64,000 bases of DNA from Candidatus Dormiibacterota bacterium (lineage in GTDB: Bacteria > Chloroflexota > Dormibacteria > Aeolococcales > Aeolococcaceae), in the NCBI GenBank assembly GCA_019245575.1, contig JAFARE010000001.1, forward strand, positions 124,001-188,000. The letters run 5' to 3'. Below the pieces are notes generated by a model. That model had not been told where the DNA came from, did no database searches, and saw only the letters and a list, made by a program, of their open reading frames with translations. Every line of letters begins with the position of its first letter. The first letter of the stretch is position 1. Both the position numbers and the translations under genes were made by a program. Of the stretch, positions 26,611 through 33,705 are shown piece after piece.

Positions 26611-26883
26611 ATGTTGAACAAGCGATTCAGCGCCCGCCTGCAGAAGAGCCCGGCCAAGGGTGGATGGACCTACGTCGTCATGCCGGACTCGGCCGAGTAC
26701 TTCGGCACGCGCGGCCTGGTGAAGGTGCGCGGCACCATCGACGGCCGGCCGTTCCGCAGCTCGTTCATGGCGATGGGCGACGGCACGCACAAGCTGCCGG
26801 TGAAGGCGGACGTGCGCGACGCCATCGGCAAGCAGGAGGGCGACACGGTCGACGTGCGGCTGATCGAGCGCCTGCCGCGCTAA
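26611..26883 (+). CDS. DUF1905 domain protein
   Basis: Protein of 90 aa: [40 protein letters not shown] and [25 protein letters not shown] match the small beta-barrel DUF1905 family of unknown function. The ATG has TACGCT exactly 6 nt upstream, suggesting a leaderless transcript. It ends 3 nt from the convergent arsR gene. Confidence 0.85.
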   Translation: MLNKRFSARLQKSPAKGGWTYVVMPDSAEYFGTRGLVKVRGTIDGRPFRSSFMAMGDGTHKLPVKADVRDAIGKQEGDTVDVRLIERLPR

Positions 26884-26886
26884 ACG

Positions 26887-27252
26887 CTACGGAACGGCGG
26901 CGAGCGCAGCGGCCGCGGCCGGCGTGAGGTCGCGCGCCAGCTCGTAAAACGCCCAGATGCCGAGCCGCTGCGTGGTCACGAGACCGGCGGCCCGCAGCTT
27001 GCCCAGGTGATGGCTGACGGTGGGCTGCCCCAGGTTGAAGGCGGCGGTGAAGTCGCACACACACACGGGGGCATCGGCGGCCTTGAGGATGTGCAGCATC
27101 TGCACGCGCGTGGGATCACCGATCGCGCGGTGCAGGTTGGCGAGCTCCGTAGCGACGCCGTCGGGCAGCGGCGGCGCCACGTCGTTGCAGCAGCCCTTGG
27201 TTCGCGTGGCTGCGAGCTGGAGCGGGCGCAGCGGCGCCTCGGGGGTCGGCAT
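26887..27252 (-). CDS. ArsR/SmtB family metal(loid)-sensing repressor
   Basis: Winged-helix repressor of 121 aa. The recognition region is FNLGQPTVSHHLGKLRAAGLV (about 72-92). Cys64 and Cys66 in APVCVCDF sit in the ArsR metal site (ELCVCDL in the E. coli protein); Cys21-Cys22 (KGCCND) add an N-terminal thiol pair as in CadC-type sensors. As(III), Cd or Pb sensing is therefore likely. I chose ATG 27252 because TACGAT lies exactly 6 nt upstream; the track start adds residues lying in the promoter. An operator copy sits just upstream, and a cysteine-rich peptide is encoded divergently 86 nt away. Confidence 0.9.
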   Translation of the reverse strand: MPTPEAPLRPLQLAATRTKGCCNDVAPPLPDGVATELANLHRAIGDPTRVQMLHILKAADAPVCVCDFTAAFNLGQPTVSHHLGKLRAAGLVTTQRLGIWAFYELARDLTPAAAAALAAVP

Positions 27253-27267
27253 GCGCATATCGTACCC

Positions 27268-27283
27268 ATCGACGCTCTTCGAT
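27268..27283. promoter_or_regulatory. Operator copy 1 (ArsR site candidate)
   Basis: ATCGACGCTCTTCGAT, an imperfect dyad ATCGA-N6-TCGAT. It lies 3 bp upstream of the arsR -10 (TACGAT, 27264-27259), so binding would block arsR transcription. It shares 13 of 16 bases with copy 2, whose start lies 41 bp away, about four helical turns. Confidence 0.7.
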
Positions 27284-27293
27284 AGAACTGTGC

Positions 27294-27299
27294 TACGCT
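27294..27299 (+). promoter_or_regulatory. -10 element for the cysteine-rich peptide transcript
   Basis: TACGCT, the same hexamer that precedes the DUF1905 gene, lies between the two operator copies and faces the peptide. Initiation about 7 nt downstream would fall at the beginning of operator copy 2, giving a 5' leader of roughly 33 nt that contains GGGAGG. No good -35 is visible. Confidence 0.55.
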
Positions 27300-27308
27300 G
27301 CCGGATCA

Positions 27309-27324
27309 ATCGACAAGCTTCGAT
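27309..27324. promoter_or_regulatory. Operator copy 2 (ArsR site candidate)
   Basis: ATCGACAAGCTTCGAT, again ATCGA-N6-TCGAT, overlapping the expected transcription start of the cysteine-rich peptide and ending just before its Shine-Dalgarno sequence. A bound repressor here would block that promoter. Confidence 0.7.
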
Positions 27325-27338
27325 GGGAGGCTTCCGCC

Positions 27339-27380
27339 ATGGACTGCGACTGCCCCACCTGCGACTGCCCCTGCTGCTGA
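27339..27380 (+). CDS. 13-residue cysteine-rich peptide, metallothionein-like (too short for ORF track)
   Basis: The ORF ATG...TGA encodes MDCDCPTCDCPCC: six cysteines in 13 residues, with two C-x-C units and a terminal C-C, alternating with Asp and Pro. GGGAGG lies 8 nt before the ATG, ideal spacing. It has its own -10 (TACGCT) and an operator copy, and is divergent from an ArsR with metal-site cysteines, the arrangement of smtB/smtA. The next gene is on the other strand, so it is not a leader peptide for a downstream cysteine gene. I infer a minimal thiol chelator for As, Cd or similar ions. I know of no described family with this sequence. Confidence 0.6.
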   Translation: MDCDCPTCDCPCC

Positions 27381-27392
27381 CCCCGAGCGCGC

Positions 27393-28178
27393 TCAGCCGA
27401 GGCCGCTGAACTCCACCACCACCGGCGCGTGGTCCGAGGGCATCGAGCCCTTGCGCATGTCGCGATCGACGTACGCGTCACGCAGCGCTGCCTGCAGCGC
27501 GGCGCTGACGTAGACGAGGTCGATGCGCATGCCCATGTTCTTGTGGAAGTTGCCCGCACGGTAGTCCCAGTACGTGAAGGGATGGTCGTACTTCAGCGGC
27601 CGCGGCATCACGTCGTGCAGGCCCAGCTCGCGCAGCTTCGCCAGCGCCTCGCGCTCCGGCGGCGTGACGTGCGTGGAGTTGACGAACGCCGCGGGATCCC
27701 ACACATCCTCGTCCGCCGGCGCCACATTGAAGTCGCCGCACATCGCGAGCGGTTCACCGCGCTGCAGCTCCGCGGCTGCAACGCCGTGCAGCGCCGCCAG
27801 CCAGCGCAGCTTGTACTGGTAGTGCGCATGACCGGGCTCGCGCCCGTTGGGGATGTACAGCGACCACACGCGCACCGGCCCGCACGTGGCGCCGATGGCG
27901 CGCGCCTCGACGCGGCTCTCCCAACCCTCGTCGCCGGCCAACCCCGTGGTCACGTGCTCGATGCCGGCACGCGAGATGATCGCCACGCCGTTCCATGCGC
28001 CCTCGCCGGCGGCAACCACCTCATAGCCGAGACCCGACAGCTCCAAGCGGGGAAGCTTCTCGTCGGCGATCTTGGTCTCCTGCAGGCACACAACGTCGGG
28101 CCGCACGCGCTCCAGCCACTCGAGCAGCCGCGGCATGCGCGGGATGATCGAGTTGACGTTCCAGGTGGCGAGCAGCAA
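27393..28178 (-). CDS. xth: Exodeoxyribonuclease III family AP endonuclease
   Basis: Base-excision repair nuclease of 261 aa. It shows LLATWNVNSI, VVCLQETKI (metal-binding Glu), WSLYIPNGR, MCGDFNVAP (Asp/Asn), FTYWDYRAG and the C-terminal SDHAPVVVEF (catalytic Asp-His). I place the start at TTG 28178, giving the usual N-terminus, with AGG 5 nt upstream; the track start at 28259 lies inside the nickel-transporter gene. It follows that gene by 11 nt on the same strand and ends 12 nt from the convergent cysteine-rich peptide. Confidence 0.9.
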   Translation of the reverse strand: MLLATWNVNSIIPRMPRLLEWLERVRPDVVCLQETKIADEKLPRLELSGLGYEVVAAGEGAWNGVAIISRAGIEHVTTGLAGDEGWESRVEARAIGATCGPVRVWSLYIPNGREPGHAHYQYKLRWLAALHGVAAAELQRGEPLAMCGDFNVAPADEDVWDPAAFVNSTHVTPPEREALAKLRELGLHDVMPRPLKYDHPFTYWDYRAGNFHKNMGMRIDLVYVSAALQAALRDAYVDRDMRKGSMPSDHAPVVVEFSGLG

Positions 28179-28189
28179 GCGAGCCTGAC

Positions 28190-29302
28190 TCAGGCTGACC
28201 GGCGCTGGTTCGCCGCCGCGGCGCGTGACCAGCGCTGCTCGATGTGGGCAAAGTGCCACACCCCGAGCGCGACGACCCAGGTGCCGACAAACAGTCCCAC
28301 GATGATGAACCCGGCCTGGTTGATGTCGAAGTTGGACACGTAGTTCCAGAAGCCGCCGCTGAGGTTGAGCTCATTGGCCATCAGGCCGAAGAGCTCGATG
28401 GAGCCGATGAGCAGCGCCACCGCAACCGAGAGACCGGTGATGGTGATGTTGTAGTAGACCTTGCGGATGGGCTTGGAGAACGCCCAGCCGTACGCGAAGT
28501 TCATGAATGAGCCGTCGATGGTGTCGAAGAGCGACATGCCGGCGGCGAACAGGATGGGCAGGCTGAGCACCGCGTACCAGGGCAGGCCGAATGTGGCGGC
28601 GCCCGCGGTGGCCGCGAGCAGCGCGATCTCCGTGGCGGTGTCGAAGCCGAGGCCGAACAGCACGCCCACCGGGTACATCTGCCACGGGCGCCGGATGGCG
28701 CGCATCAGCTTGCCGAAGAACCGGAACATCAGTCCGCGCGCATTGAGCTGCTGCTCCAGCTCCTCGTCGTTGTAGCGCCCACGGCGCATCTCCAGAAACA
28801 CCTTCACGATGCCGACCAGGATCACCAGGTTGAGGATCGCGATCAGATAGAGGAACGTTCCCGACACCAGCGTGCCCACAATGCCCGTGGTGCCGTGCAG
28901 CACCGTGTTGGTGTTGCCCACCTGGCTGAGGATCGCCTTGGCCGCGAACGTCATGCCCACGCCGAGCGCAAACACGATCGTCGAGTGACCGAGCGAGAAG
29001 AAGAAGCCGACGGACAGCGGCCGCTGTCCTTCCGCCATCAGCTTTCGCGTGGTGTTGTCGATGGCGGAGATGTGGTCTGCGTCGAACGCGTGACGCATGC
29101 CCAGCGTGTACGCGGTGACGGCCACACCGATGCCCAGACCGACGCCCAGCTTGTTGTGCTGCGGCAGCACCGCGAGGATGAAGATGCCCCAGCCCAGCAC
29201 ATGCAGCATGACGATGCTGCCCACCATCACCGTGACGTGGCGCCACTCCCGGGCGGTGAGCCCGCTCCGGACCGTTGCCATGCGCGCCGCGATCGCCGCC
29301 AT
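28190..29302 (-). CDS. HoxN/NixA family nickel (cobalt) permease
   Basis: Inner-membrane Ni2+ transporter of 370 aa with about eight TM segments. The signature RHAFDADHISAIDNTTRK, needed for nickel binding in this family, is intact, as are FFSLGHSTIVF and GLGFDTATEIAL. Start ATG 29302 is set by AGGAGG with 6-nt spacing. A minus-strand promoter is visible upstream (-35 TTGCGA, N18, -10 TATTCT), with a dyad over the -35. A Fur-family regulator is divergent, so nickel-dependent repression is likely. The nickel enzyme served is not in this window. Confidence 0.92.
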   Translation of the reverse strand: MAAIAARMATVRSGLTAREWRHVTVMVGSIVMLHVLGWGIFILAVLPQHNKLGVGLGIGVAVTAYTLGMRHAFDADHISAIDNTTRKLMAEGQRPLSVGFFFSLGHSTIVFALGVGMTFAAKAILSQVGNTNTVLHGTTGIVGTLVSGTFLYLIAILNLVILVGIVKVFLEMRRGRYNDEELEQQLNARGLMFRFFGKLMRAIRRPWQMYPVGVLFGLGFDTATEIALLAATAGAATFGLPWYAVLSLPILFAAGMSLFDTIDGSFMNFAYGWAFSKPIRKVYYNITITGLSVAVALLIGSIELFGLMANELNLSGGFWNYVSNFDINQAGFIIVGLFVGTWVVALGVWHFAHIEQRWSRAAAANQRRSA

Positions 29303-29351
29303 GCCCTGCCTCCTCGCCTCGGGCCGTCCTTGGCCGGCAGAATACCGCCTA

Positions 29352-29368
29352 TTGCGAGCTGGTCGCAA
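29352..29368. promoter_or_regulatory. Nur-box-like operator between nixA-like and fur-like genes
   Basis: TTGCGA-GCTGG-TCGCAA, a perfect 6-bp dyad with a 5-bp spacer. It matches the layout of the Nur box of Streptomyces (tTGCaa-N5-ttGCAA). It covers the -35 of the nickel-permease promoter and lies about 40 bp upstream of the regulator -10. Confidence 0.7.
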
Positions 29369-29420
29369 CAGCAGCGCGGAGGCACCTGCTGGCCCACGGC
29401 GGCAGCGCTATGCTCGACCG

Positions 29421-29864
29421 GTGAGCGGCGACGCCCTGGACACGCTGGTGGCGAGCCTCCGCCGCGAGGGGGTGCGCATCACCACGGCGCGCCGCCTGGT
29501 GCTCGATGCGCTGGTGCGCGGCACGCCCCATCCCACTGCGGAGGAGCTGCTGAGCAGCGTGCGCGCCATGGCGCCCGACGTGCACGCGTCGACGGTGTAC
29601 CGCAACCTCGACGAGCTGGAGCGCCTCGGCGTTGTGGTGCATACGCACCTCGGCCATGGCCCCGCGACGTACCACCTGGCCGCGGATGCGCACGGCCATC
29701 TGGTGTGTGAGGCGTGCGGCCGCGCACTGGAGGCACCGCCCGACCTGTTCGGTCAGCTGGCCCGGGGCGTGAAGCGGCGCCTGGGATTCACGCTGCACCC
29801 GTACCACTTCGCCGTGCTCGGGCTCTGCGCCGGCTGCGCGGCGCAGACGCCGGCGCGCACCTAG
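29421..29864 (+). CDS. nur: Fur-family metalloregulator, probably Nur (nickel-responsive)
   Basis: Repressor of 147 aa. The winged helix shows GVRITTARRLVLDALV, HPTAEELLSSVR and DVHASTVYRNLDELERLG. The dimerisation part holds TYHLAADAHGHLVCEACG and LGLCAGC, the two Cys-x2-Cys pairs of the structural zinc site. Family alone would allow Fur, Zur or Nur; the divergent nickel permease and the Nur-like box favour Nur. Start is GTG 29421, not the track start, with TATGCT exactly 6 nt upstream. Its stop overlaps that of the convergent HAD gene (CTAG). Confidence 0.8.
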   Translation: MSGDALDTLVASLRREGVRITTARRLVLDALVRGTPHPTAEELLSSVRAMAPDVHASTVYRNLDELERLGVVVHTHLGHGPATYHLAADAHGHLVCEACGRALEAPPDLFGQLARGVKRRLGFTLHPYHFAVLGLCAGCAAQTPART

Positions 29865-30520
29865 GTTCGCAGCAGCGCACCGACCGGCGAGTCGGCGAGC
29901 TGCTCGAGCAGCTCCCCCACGCTCTCGTACACCGCCACGGCGCCCGCATCGAGCAGCTCGGCCGCAGCCCATCCGCCGGTGAGGACGCCGATCGTGCCGA
30001 CGCCGCAACGCGCCGCGGCCTCGACATCCCACGCGGTGTCGCCGACGTACAGCACGCGGTCGGGATCCAGCCCGGAGCGCTGCAGCGCCACCGCCACCAG
30101 GTCGGGGGCGGGCTTCGTCGCAGCGATCTCATCGCGGGTGACCAGCGTGTCGATCACCGTGAGGTCTGGCACTACGAGCTCGAGCAGCTTCGTCGCCGCG
30201 TCGCGTCCACCTGACGTCGACACCGCGACGTGCGCGCCCTGCCTGTGCAGCTCGCGAATGAGGTCACTAGCGCCGGCGAACGGCTGCGCCTCCGCCTCGA
30301 ACGGCTGCATGTGCCGGCTGTGCGCCTCGTCCAGCCCGGGCATCTCGCCGCCGGTGAGCGCGCGCACGAACTGGTCGCCGCCCATGCCGATCAACCGGTG
30401 CAGACGCGCGGCCGTCGCAGGGACACCGAGCTCGCGACACGCGCGCAGCCACGCCACCGTGTGGAAGTACGCGGTGTCGACGAGGGTGCCATCGACGTCG
30501 AAGAAGACGCCGGCGGTCAC
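29861..30520 (-). CDS. HAD-superfamily phosphatase (phosphoglycolate phosphatase-like)
   Basis: Phosphatase of 219 aa. Motif I is GVFFDVDGTLVDT (two catalytic Asp), motif II VAVSTSGG, motif III Lys in AATKPAPDLV, motif IV YVGDTAWDVEAA. An alpha-helical cap lies between motifs I and II. The phosphate ester is unknown. GTG 30520 starts 7 nt after the YihY stop on the same strand with GGAG close by, so the two form one operon. Stop shared as CTAG with the Nur-like gene. Confidence 0.88.
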   Translation of the reverse strand: MTAGVFFDVDGTLVDTAYFHTVAWLRACRELGVPATAARLHRLIGMGGDQFVRALTGGEMPGLDEAHSRHMQPFEAEAQPFAGASDLIRELHRQGAHVAVSTSGGRDAATKLLELVVPDLTVIDTLVTRDEIAATKPAPDLVAVALQRSGLDPDRVLYVGDTAWDVEAAARCGVGTIGVLTGGWAAAELLDAGAVAVYESVGELLEQLADSPVGALLRT

Positions 30521-30527
30521 GCTCCGC

Positions 30528-31472
30528 TCATCGCCGCGACGCGCCGGCGCGTTCGCGCTGCGGAGCGTCGCGACGCGCCGATCCGTCGAGGTCGGCGCGG
30601 TCCGCCTCGGTCTGCGCGTTGGGCGAGATGCTGCTGCCCGCGCGCGGGAACGCGCCCGGCTCCGGCGGGTGCAACTCGGCGTTGACCGCACCGCCCAGCA
30701 TGATGATCTGCGCCATCCAGAAGGCGAACGTCATCAGCAGGAAGAACAGCGCGAAGGTGGTGCCGTACGTGGTGAACCCGTGTTGCAGCTTGAAGTACAG
30801 CGGGAACAGCAGGGTGAAGGCCTCGAACAGCACGCCGGCGACGATTGCGCCGGGCAGGATCTCGCGGAACTTGTGCGGCCGGTTGGGAACGATGAGGTAG
30901 ATGGCGGCGAAGAGGACGATGCCGTCGATGAGGCCGAAGACCACCTGGATCGCCAGCGCGACGGGGCCGCTCGACAGAAACGACGGCACGTTGGGCAGCT
31001 TGGTGATGATCGACAGCAGGCTCGCCGACGCGGTCGCCGGCACGATCAGCACGGTGAACACGGCGATCATCAGCAGCGCCATCAGCTTCTGACGGACGAA
31101 GTTGCGCTGCTTGGTGGGGTACAGCGCGTCGAGGCCCTGGTCCATGGAGCTGAACAGCGACGAGCCGCTCCAGAGCAGGCCCACGAAGCTGACGATCGCC
31201 ATCGGGCCGGCGGCGTGCTTGAAGCTGTGCAGGGCCGAGATGATCTCCGAGCCCTGCTGCCCCGGGATGGCGCTCGCGATCTGCTGGTCGAGCGTGCTGC
31301 CGAGCCCCTGACTGCCGAACACCAGGGCGAGCACCGTGGTGATCGCCAGAATGATCGGGAAGAAGGCGAAGAGGGCGTTCCAGGCGATGGCGACGGCCCA
31401 CGTGCCGCCGCTGGCGGCGCCGTAGCGCTTCGCCGACCGTATGAGGAGCAGGTTCCCGAGCCGCTTCTTCAT
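30528..31472 (-). CDS. YihY/BrkB family membrane protein
   Basis: Inner-membrane protein of 314 aa with six predicted TM helices. It starts MKKRLGNLLLIRSAKRYGAASGGTWAVAIAWNALFAFFPIILAI and contains GLLWSGSSLFSSMDQGLDALY, typical of the YihY/BrkB family (often misnamed ribonuclease BN). The C-terminal 40 residues are charged and Arg-rich. GGAGG with 7-nt spacing fixes ATG 31472. It may form a transporter or envelope factor; the function is unproven in the family. It is divergent from the 53-aa coiled-coil gene across a 109-nt AT-richer gap. Confidence 0.88.
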   Translation of the reverse strand: MKKRLGNLLLIRSAKRYGAASGGTWAVAIAWNALFAFFPIILAITTVLALVFGSQGLGSTLDQQIASAIPGQQGSEIISALHSFKHAAGPMAIVSFVGLLWSGSSLFSSMDQGLDALYPTKQRNFVRQKLMALLMIAVFTVLIVPATASASLLSIITKLPNVPSFLSSGPVALAIQVVFGLIDGIVLFAAIYLIVPNRPHKFREILPGAIVAGVLFEAFTLLFPLYFKLQHGFTTYGTTFALFFLLMTFAFWMAQIIMLGGAVNAELHPPEPGAFPRAGSSISPNAQTEADRADLDGSARRDAPQRERAGASRR

Positions 31473-31514
31473 GGCAGAGCCTCCATGGGGTTGCGGAGTT
31501 CCGGTGGGTCCATA

Positions 31515-31549
31515 TTGGCGGTTTTGTGATAGTAGCGGTATCATCACCG
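31515..31549 (+). promoter_or_regulatory. Promoter with dyad between yihY-like and small coiled-coil gene
   Basis: TTGGCG-N18-TATCAT forms a plausible plus-strand promoter. It is overlaid by GTGATA...TATCATCAC, an inverted repeat (TGATA-N7-TATCA). The minus strand has TACTAT in the same place, so divergent promoters may share one operator. Confidence 0.45.
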
Positions 31550-31581
31550 GACGCCAACCCCGGCTCAACAAGGAGAAGGAC

Positions 31582-31743
31582 ATGAGCCAACTCGAAGGCG
31601 CCGAGCAGGAGGGCAAGGACCTCCAGCAGGACGAAGAACGCGCCAAACAGGCTGAGCAGAACGCCCAGCAGCAGGCGCAGGAGGCCGACCAGGAGGCCGA
31701 CAAGTCCAGGACCGAGGCCGAGGAGCTCGAGAAGAAGGTCTGA
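31582..31743 (+). CDS. 53-residue E/Q/K-rich coiled-coil protein, unknown
   Basis: Low-complexity, highly charged peptide (SQLEGAEQEGKDLQQDEERA... ending ELEKKV), nearly all helix-forming, with A/L at heptad-like spacing. It has no Cys, Trp or Tyr. AAGGAGAAGGAC directly before the ATG is one of the strongest SD sequences here. It resembles small abundant stress proteins in composition only; I recognise no family. It is divergent from yihY. Confidence 0.6.
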   Translation: MSQLEGAEQEGKDLQQDEERAKQAEQNAQQQAQEADQEADKSRTEAEELEKKV

Positions 31744-31775
31744 CGGCTTGGGGCGGCCCTAGTGGCCGCCCCCCG

Positions 31776-32669
31776 TCACTTCATTCCCAGGACCGCGCCC
31801 GCGAGGCGGCGGACCCGCTCGGGGCCGGCCACCACATCGATCTCGACGATGCGCTCGCCGGCGATGGTGAATCCCATGATCACGAAGGGCCGGCCGCGCG
31901 CGGTCACCACCACGCCCGCGGCGCCGTTCACCAGCGCGGGATGCACTTTCGTGGCTGGGAGCGCCGCGCCGCCCAGCGCCGACCGAGCCACCGCCTCGGC
32001 GCCGCGGATCACCGGCGGCTGCGGCGGGCGCTTCACGCCGAAATCCGAACGCAGCACGGCGTCGGGGTCGAGCAGCGCGACCAGCTGGTCGAAGTCGCCG
32101 GCGCGCGACGCACGCAGGAACGCATCGACCACCTGATGCTGCCGCCGCAGGTCGGGCTCGCGCTCCTCGAGCACCGCGCCGCGCACGCGCCGCCGCGCCC
32201 GGCTGGCCAGCTGCCGAGCCGCCGCCGGCGATCGCTCCACCACCTCGGCGATGGCGTCGAAGGGGAGGTCGAAGACGTCGTGGAGTACGAACGCGAGACG
32301 CTCCGCCGGCGCCAGCGAGTCGAGCACGACGAGCAGCGCGAGGCCGACCGAGTCGGCGAGCAGCGCGTGGTCCTCCGGCCCCATCGCGTCGACAGGGGTC
32401 ACGACCGGATCGGGCAGGTGCCCGTCGAACGCGTCCTCGCGGCGCGACCGGCGCGCACGCAGTGCGTTGAGGCAGACGCGCGCCACCACGGTGGTCAGCC
32501 ACGCGCGCAGGTTCTCGACGTCGCTCGCGCCGGCGCGGCTCACGCGCAGCCATGCGTCCTGCAAAGCGTCGTCGGCCTCGGTGAGTGAGCCGAGCATCCT
32601 GTACGCCACGGCGCGGAGGTGGCCGCGGTGCTCCTCGAACCGCTCCGCCAGCCACTGCTGCTCGTTCAT
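31776..32669 (-). CDS. ECF41-type (SigJ-like) sigma factor with SnoaL-like C-terminal domain
   Basis: Sigma factor of 297 aa. Sigma-2 reads FEEHRGHLRAVAYRMLGSLTEADDALQDAWLRV and LRAWLTTVVARVCLNALRARRSRRE; sigma-4 reads LAPAERLAFVLHDVFDLPFDAIAEVVERSPAAARQLASRARRRV. Residues about 180-297 form the NTF2/SnoaL-like domain (VDAFLRASRAGDFDQLVALLDPDAVLRSD) known to tune ECF41 activity. I start it at ATG 32669; the track start lies inside the divergent epimerase gene. That epimerase is the expected ECF41 partner type, and an ECF41-like promoter lies between them. Confidence 0.9.
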   Translation of the reverse strand: MNEQQWLAERFEEHRGHLRAVAYRMLGSLTEADDALQDAWLRVSRAGASDVENLRAWLTTVVARVCLNALRARRSRREDAFDGHLPDPVVTPVDAMGPEDHALLADSVGLALLVVLDSLAPAERLAFVLHDVFDLPFDAIAEVVERSPAAARQLASRARRRVRGAVLEEREPDLRRQHQVVDAFLRASRAGDFDQLVALLDPDAVLRSDFGVKRPPQPPVIRGAEAVARSALGGAALPATKVHPALVNGAAGVVVTARGRPFVIMGFTIAGERIVEIDVVAGPERVRRLAGAVLGMK

Positions 32670-32695
32670 GTCACATCCCCGGTGCCCTGCGTGTC
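32669..32695 (+). promoter_or_regulatory. ECF41-like promoter for the epimerase gene
   Basis: TGTCACA (32669-32675), 16 bp, then TGTC (32692-32695). The published ECF41 motif is TGTCACA-N16-CGTC, so only one base differs at the exact spacing. The -35 part abuts the start codon of the divergent sigma gene. Confidence 0.6.
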
Positions 32696-32748
32696 TGTGA
32701 GAGTAGACACCGGCAACCACGACGACGTGACCGAGGAGGTGAAGTGCG

Positions 32749-33669
32749 ATGCGCGTGTTTCTCGCCGGCGCCAGCGGCGCCCTGGGGCTGCGGCTTGTGC
32801 CGCAGCTGATCGACGCCGGCCATGCGGTGGTGGGCACGTATACGAAGGACGCCAAGGCGCCGCAACTCGAAGCGCTGGGGGCGGAGGCGGTGCATTTGGA
32901 TCTGCTCGACAGGGATGCGGTTCGCCGCGCGGTTGCGGCGGCGCGGCCCGATGCGATCGTGCACCAAGCCACCGCGCTGGCCGACGCGAAGTTCGGCCGC
33001 GGCGGCTTCGACCGCACATTCGCGCGGACCAACCGGCTCCGCACCGAGGGAACGGATTCGCTGCTCGCCGCGGCCGCCGAGTCCGGCGTGCGTCGGTTCG
33101 TGGCGCAGAGCTTTGCGTCGTTTCGCTGCATTCGCGAGGGCGGGCCGGTGAAGACCGAGGACGATCCCCTCGACCCGAATCCGCCATCGAGCATGCGTGA
33201 GACGCATGCCGCGATGAAACACCTGGAGGATGCGACGCTCGCCGCCGGCGGCATCGCGCTGCGCTACGGCGGGTTCTACGGCGCCCCCAACGACGGGCTC
33301 ATCGTGCCCATTCGCAAGCGCATGGCGCCCATCGTCGGCGACGGCGGCGGTATCTGGTCATTCGTGCACCTCGACGACGCGGCCGCGGCGACGGTGCTCG
33401 CGCTGCAGCACGATGGCCCGGCCGTCTACAACATCGTCGACGACGACCCCGCACCGGTACGCGAGTGGCTGCCGGTGGCGGCGAAGGCGCTTGGCGCACC
33501 GCCGCCGCGTCATCTGCCGGCGTGGCTGGCGCGTCTCGTCGGCGGCGAGTTCGCCGTGGTGACAGGGACGACGGCGCGCGGGGCGTCCAACGCGAAGGCC
33601 AAGCGCGAGCTCGGCTTGACGCTGCGATATCCCAGCTGGCGCACCGGTTTTGCCGCCGTGCGGCGCTGA
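32749..33669 (+). CDS. NAD(P)-dependent epimerase/dehydratase (SDR extended type)
   Basis: Rossmann-fold enzyme of 306 aa. FLAGASGALGLRLVPQLIDAGHAVVG is the nucleotide-binding GxxGxxG variant; LDLLDRDAV, IVHQATALADA and FVHLDDAAAATVLAL match the extended SDR family. The usual YxxxK is replaced by RETHAAMKHLE, with Lys kept and Thr/His in the Tyr region, so the catalytic residue is atypical. GAGGAGGTGA stands before ATG. It is the expected oxidoreductase/epimerase partner of the divergent ECF41 factor and probably its target gene. Substrate unknown. Confidence 0.85.
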   Translation: MRVFLAGASGALGLRLVPQLIDAGHAVVGTYTKDAKAPQLEALGAEAVHLDLLDRDAVRRAVAAARPDAIVHQATALADAKFGRGGFDRTFARTNRLRTEGTDSLLAAAAESGVRRFVAQSFASFRCIREGGPVKTEDDPLDPNPPSSMRETHAAMKHLEDATLAAGGIALRYGGFYGAPNDGLIVPIRKRMAPIVGDGGGIWSFVHLDDAAAATVLALQHDGPAVYNIVDDDPAPVREWLPVAAKALGAPPPRHLPAWLARLVGGEFAVVTGTTARGASNAKAKRELGLTLRYPSWRTGFAAVRR

Positions 33670-33705
33670 CGGTGCGGCGGCTTCGAGCCTGCAGCCGGTG
33701 GCGTC

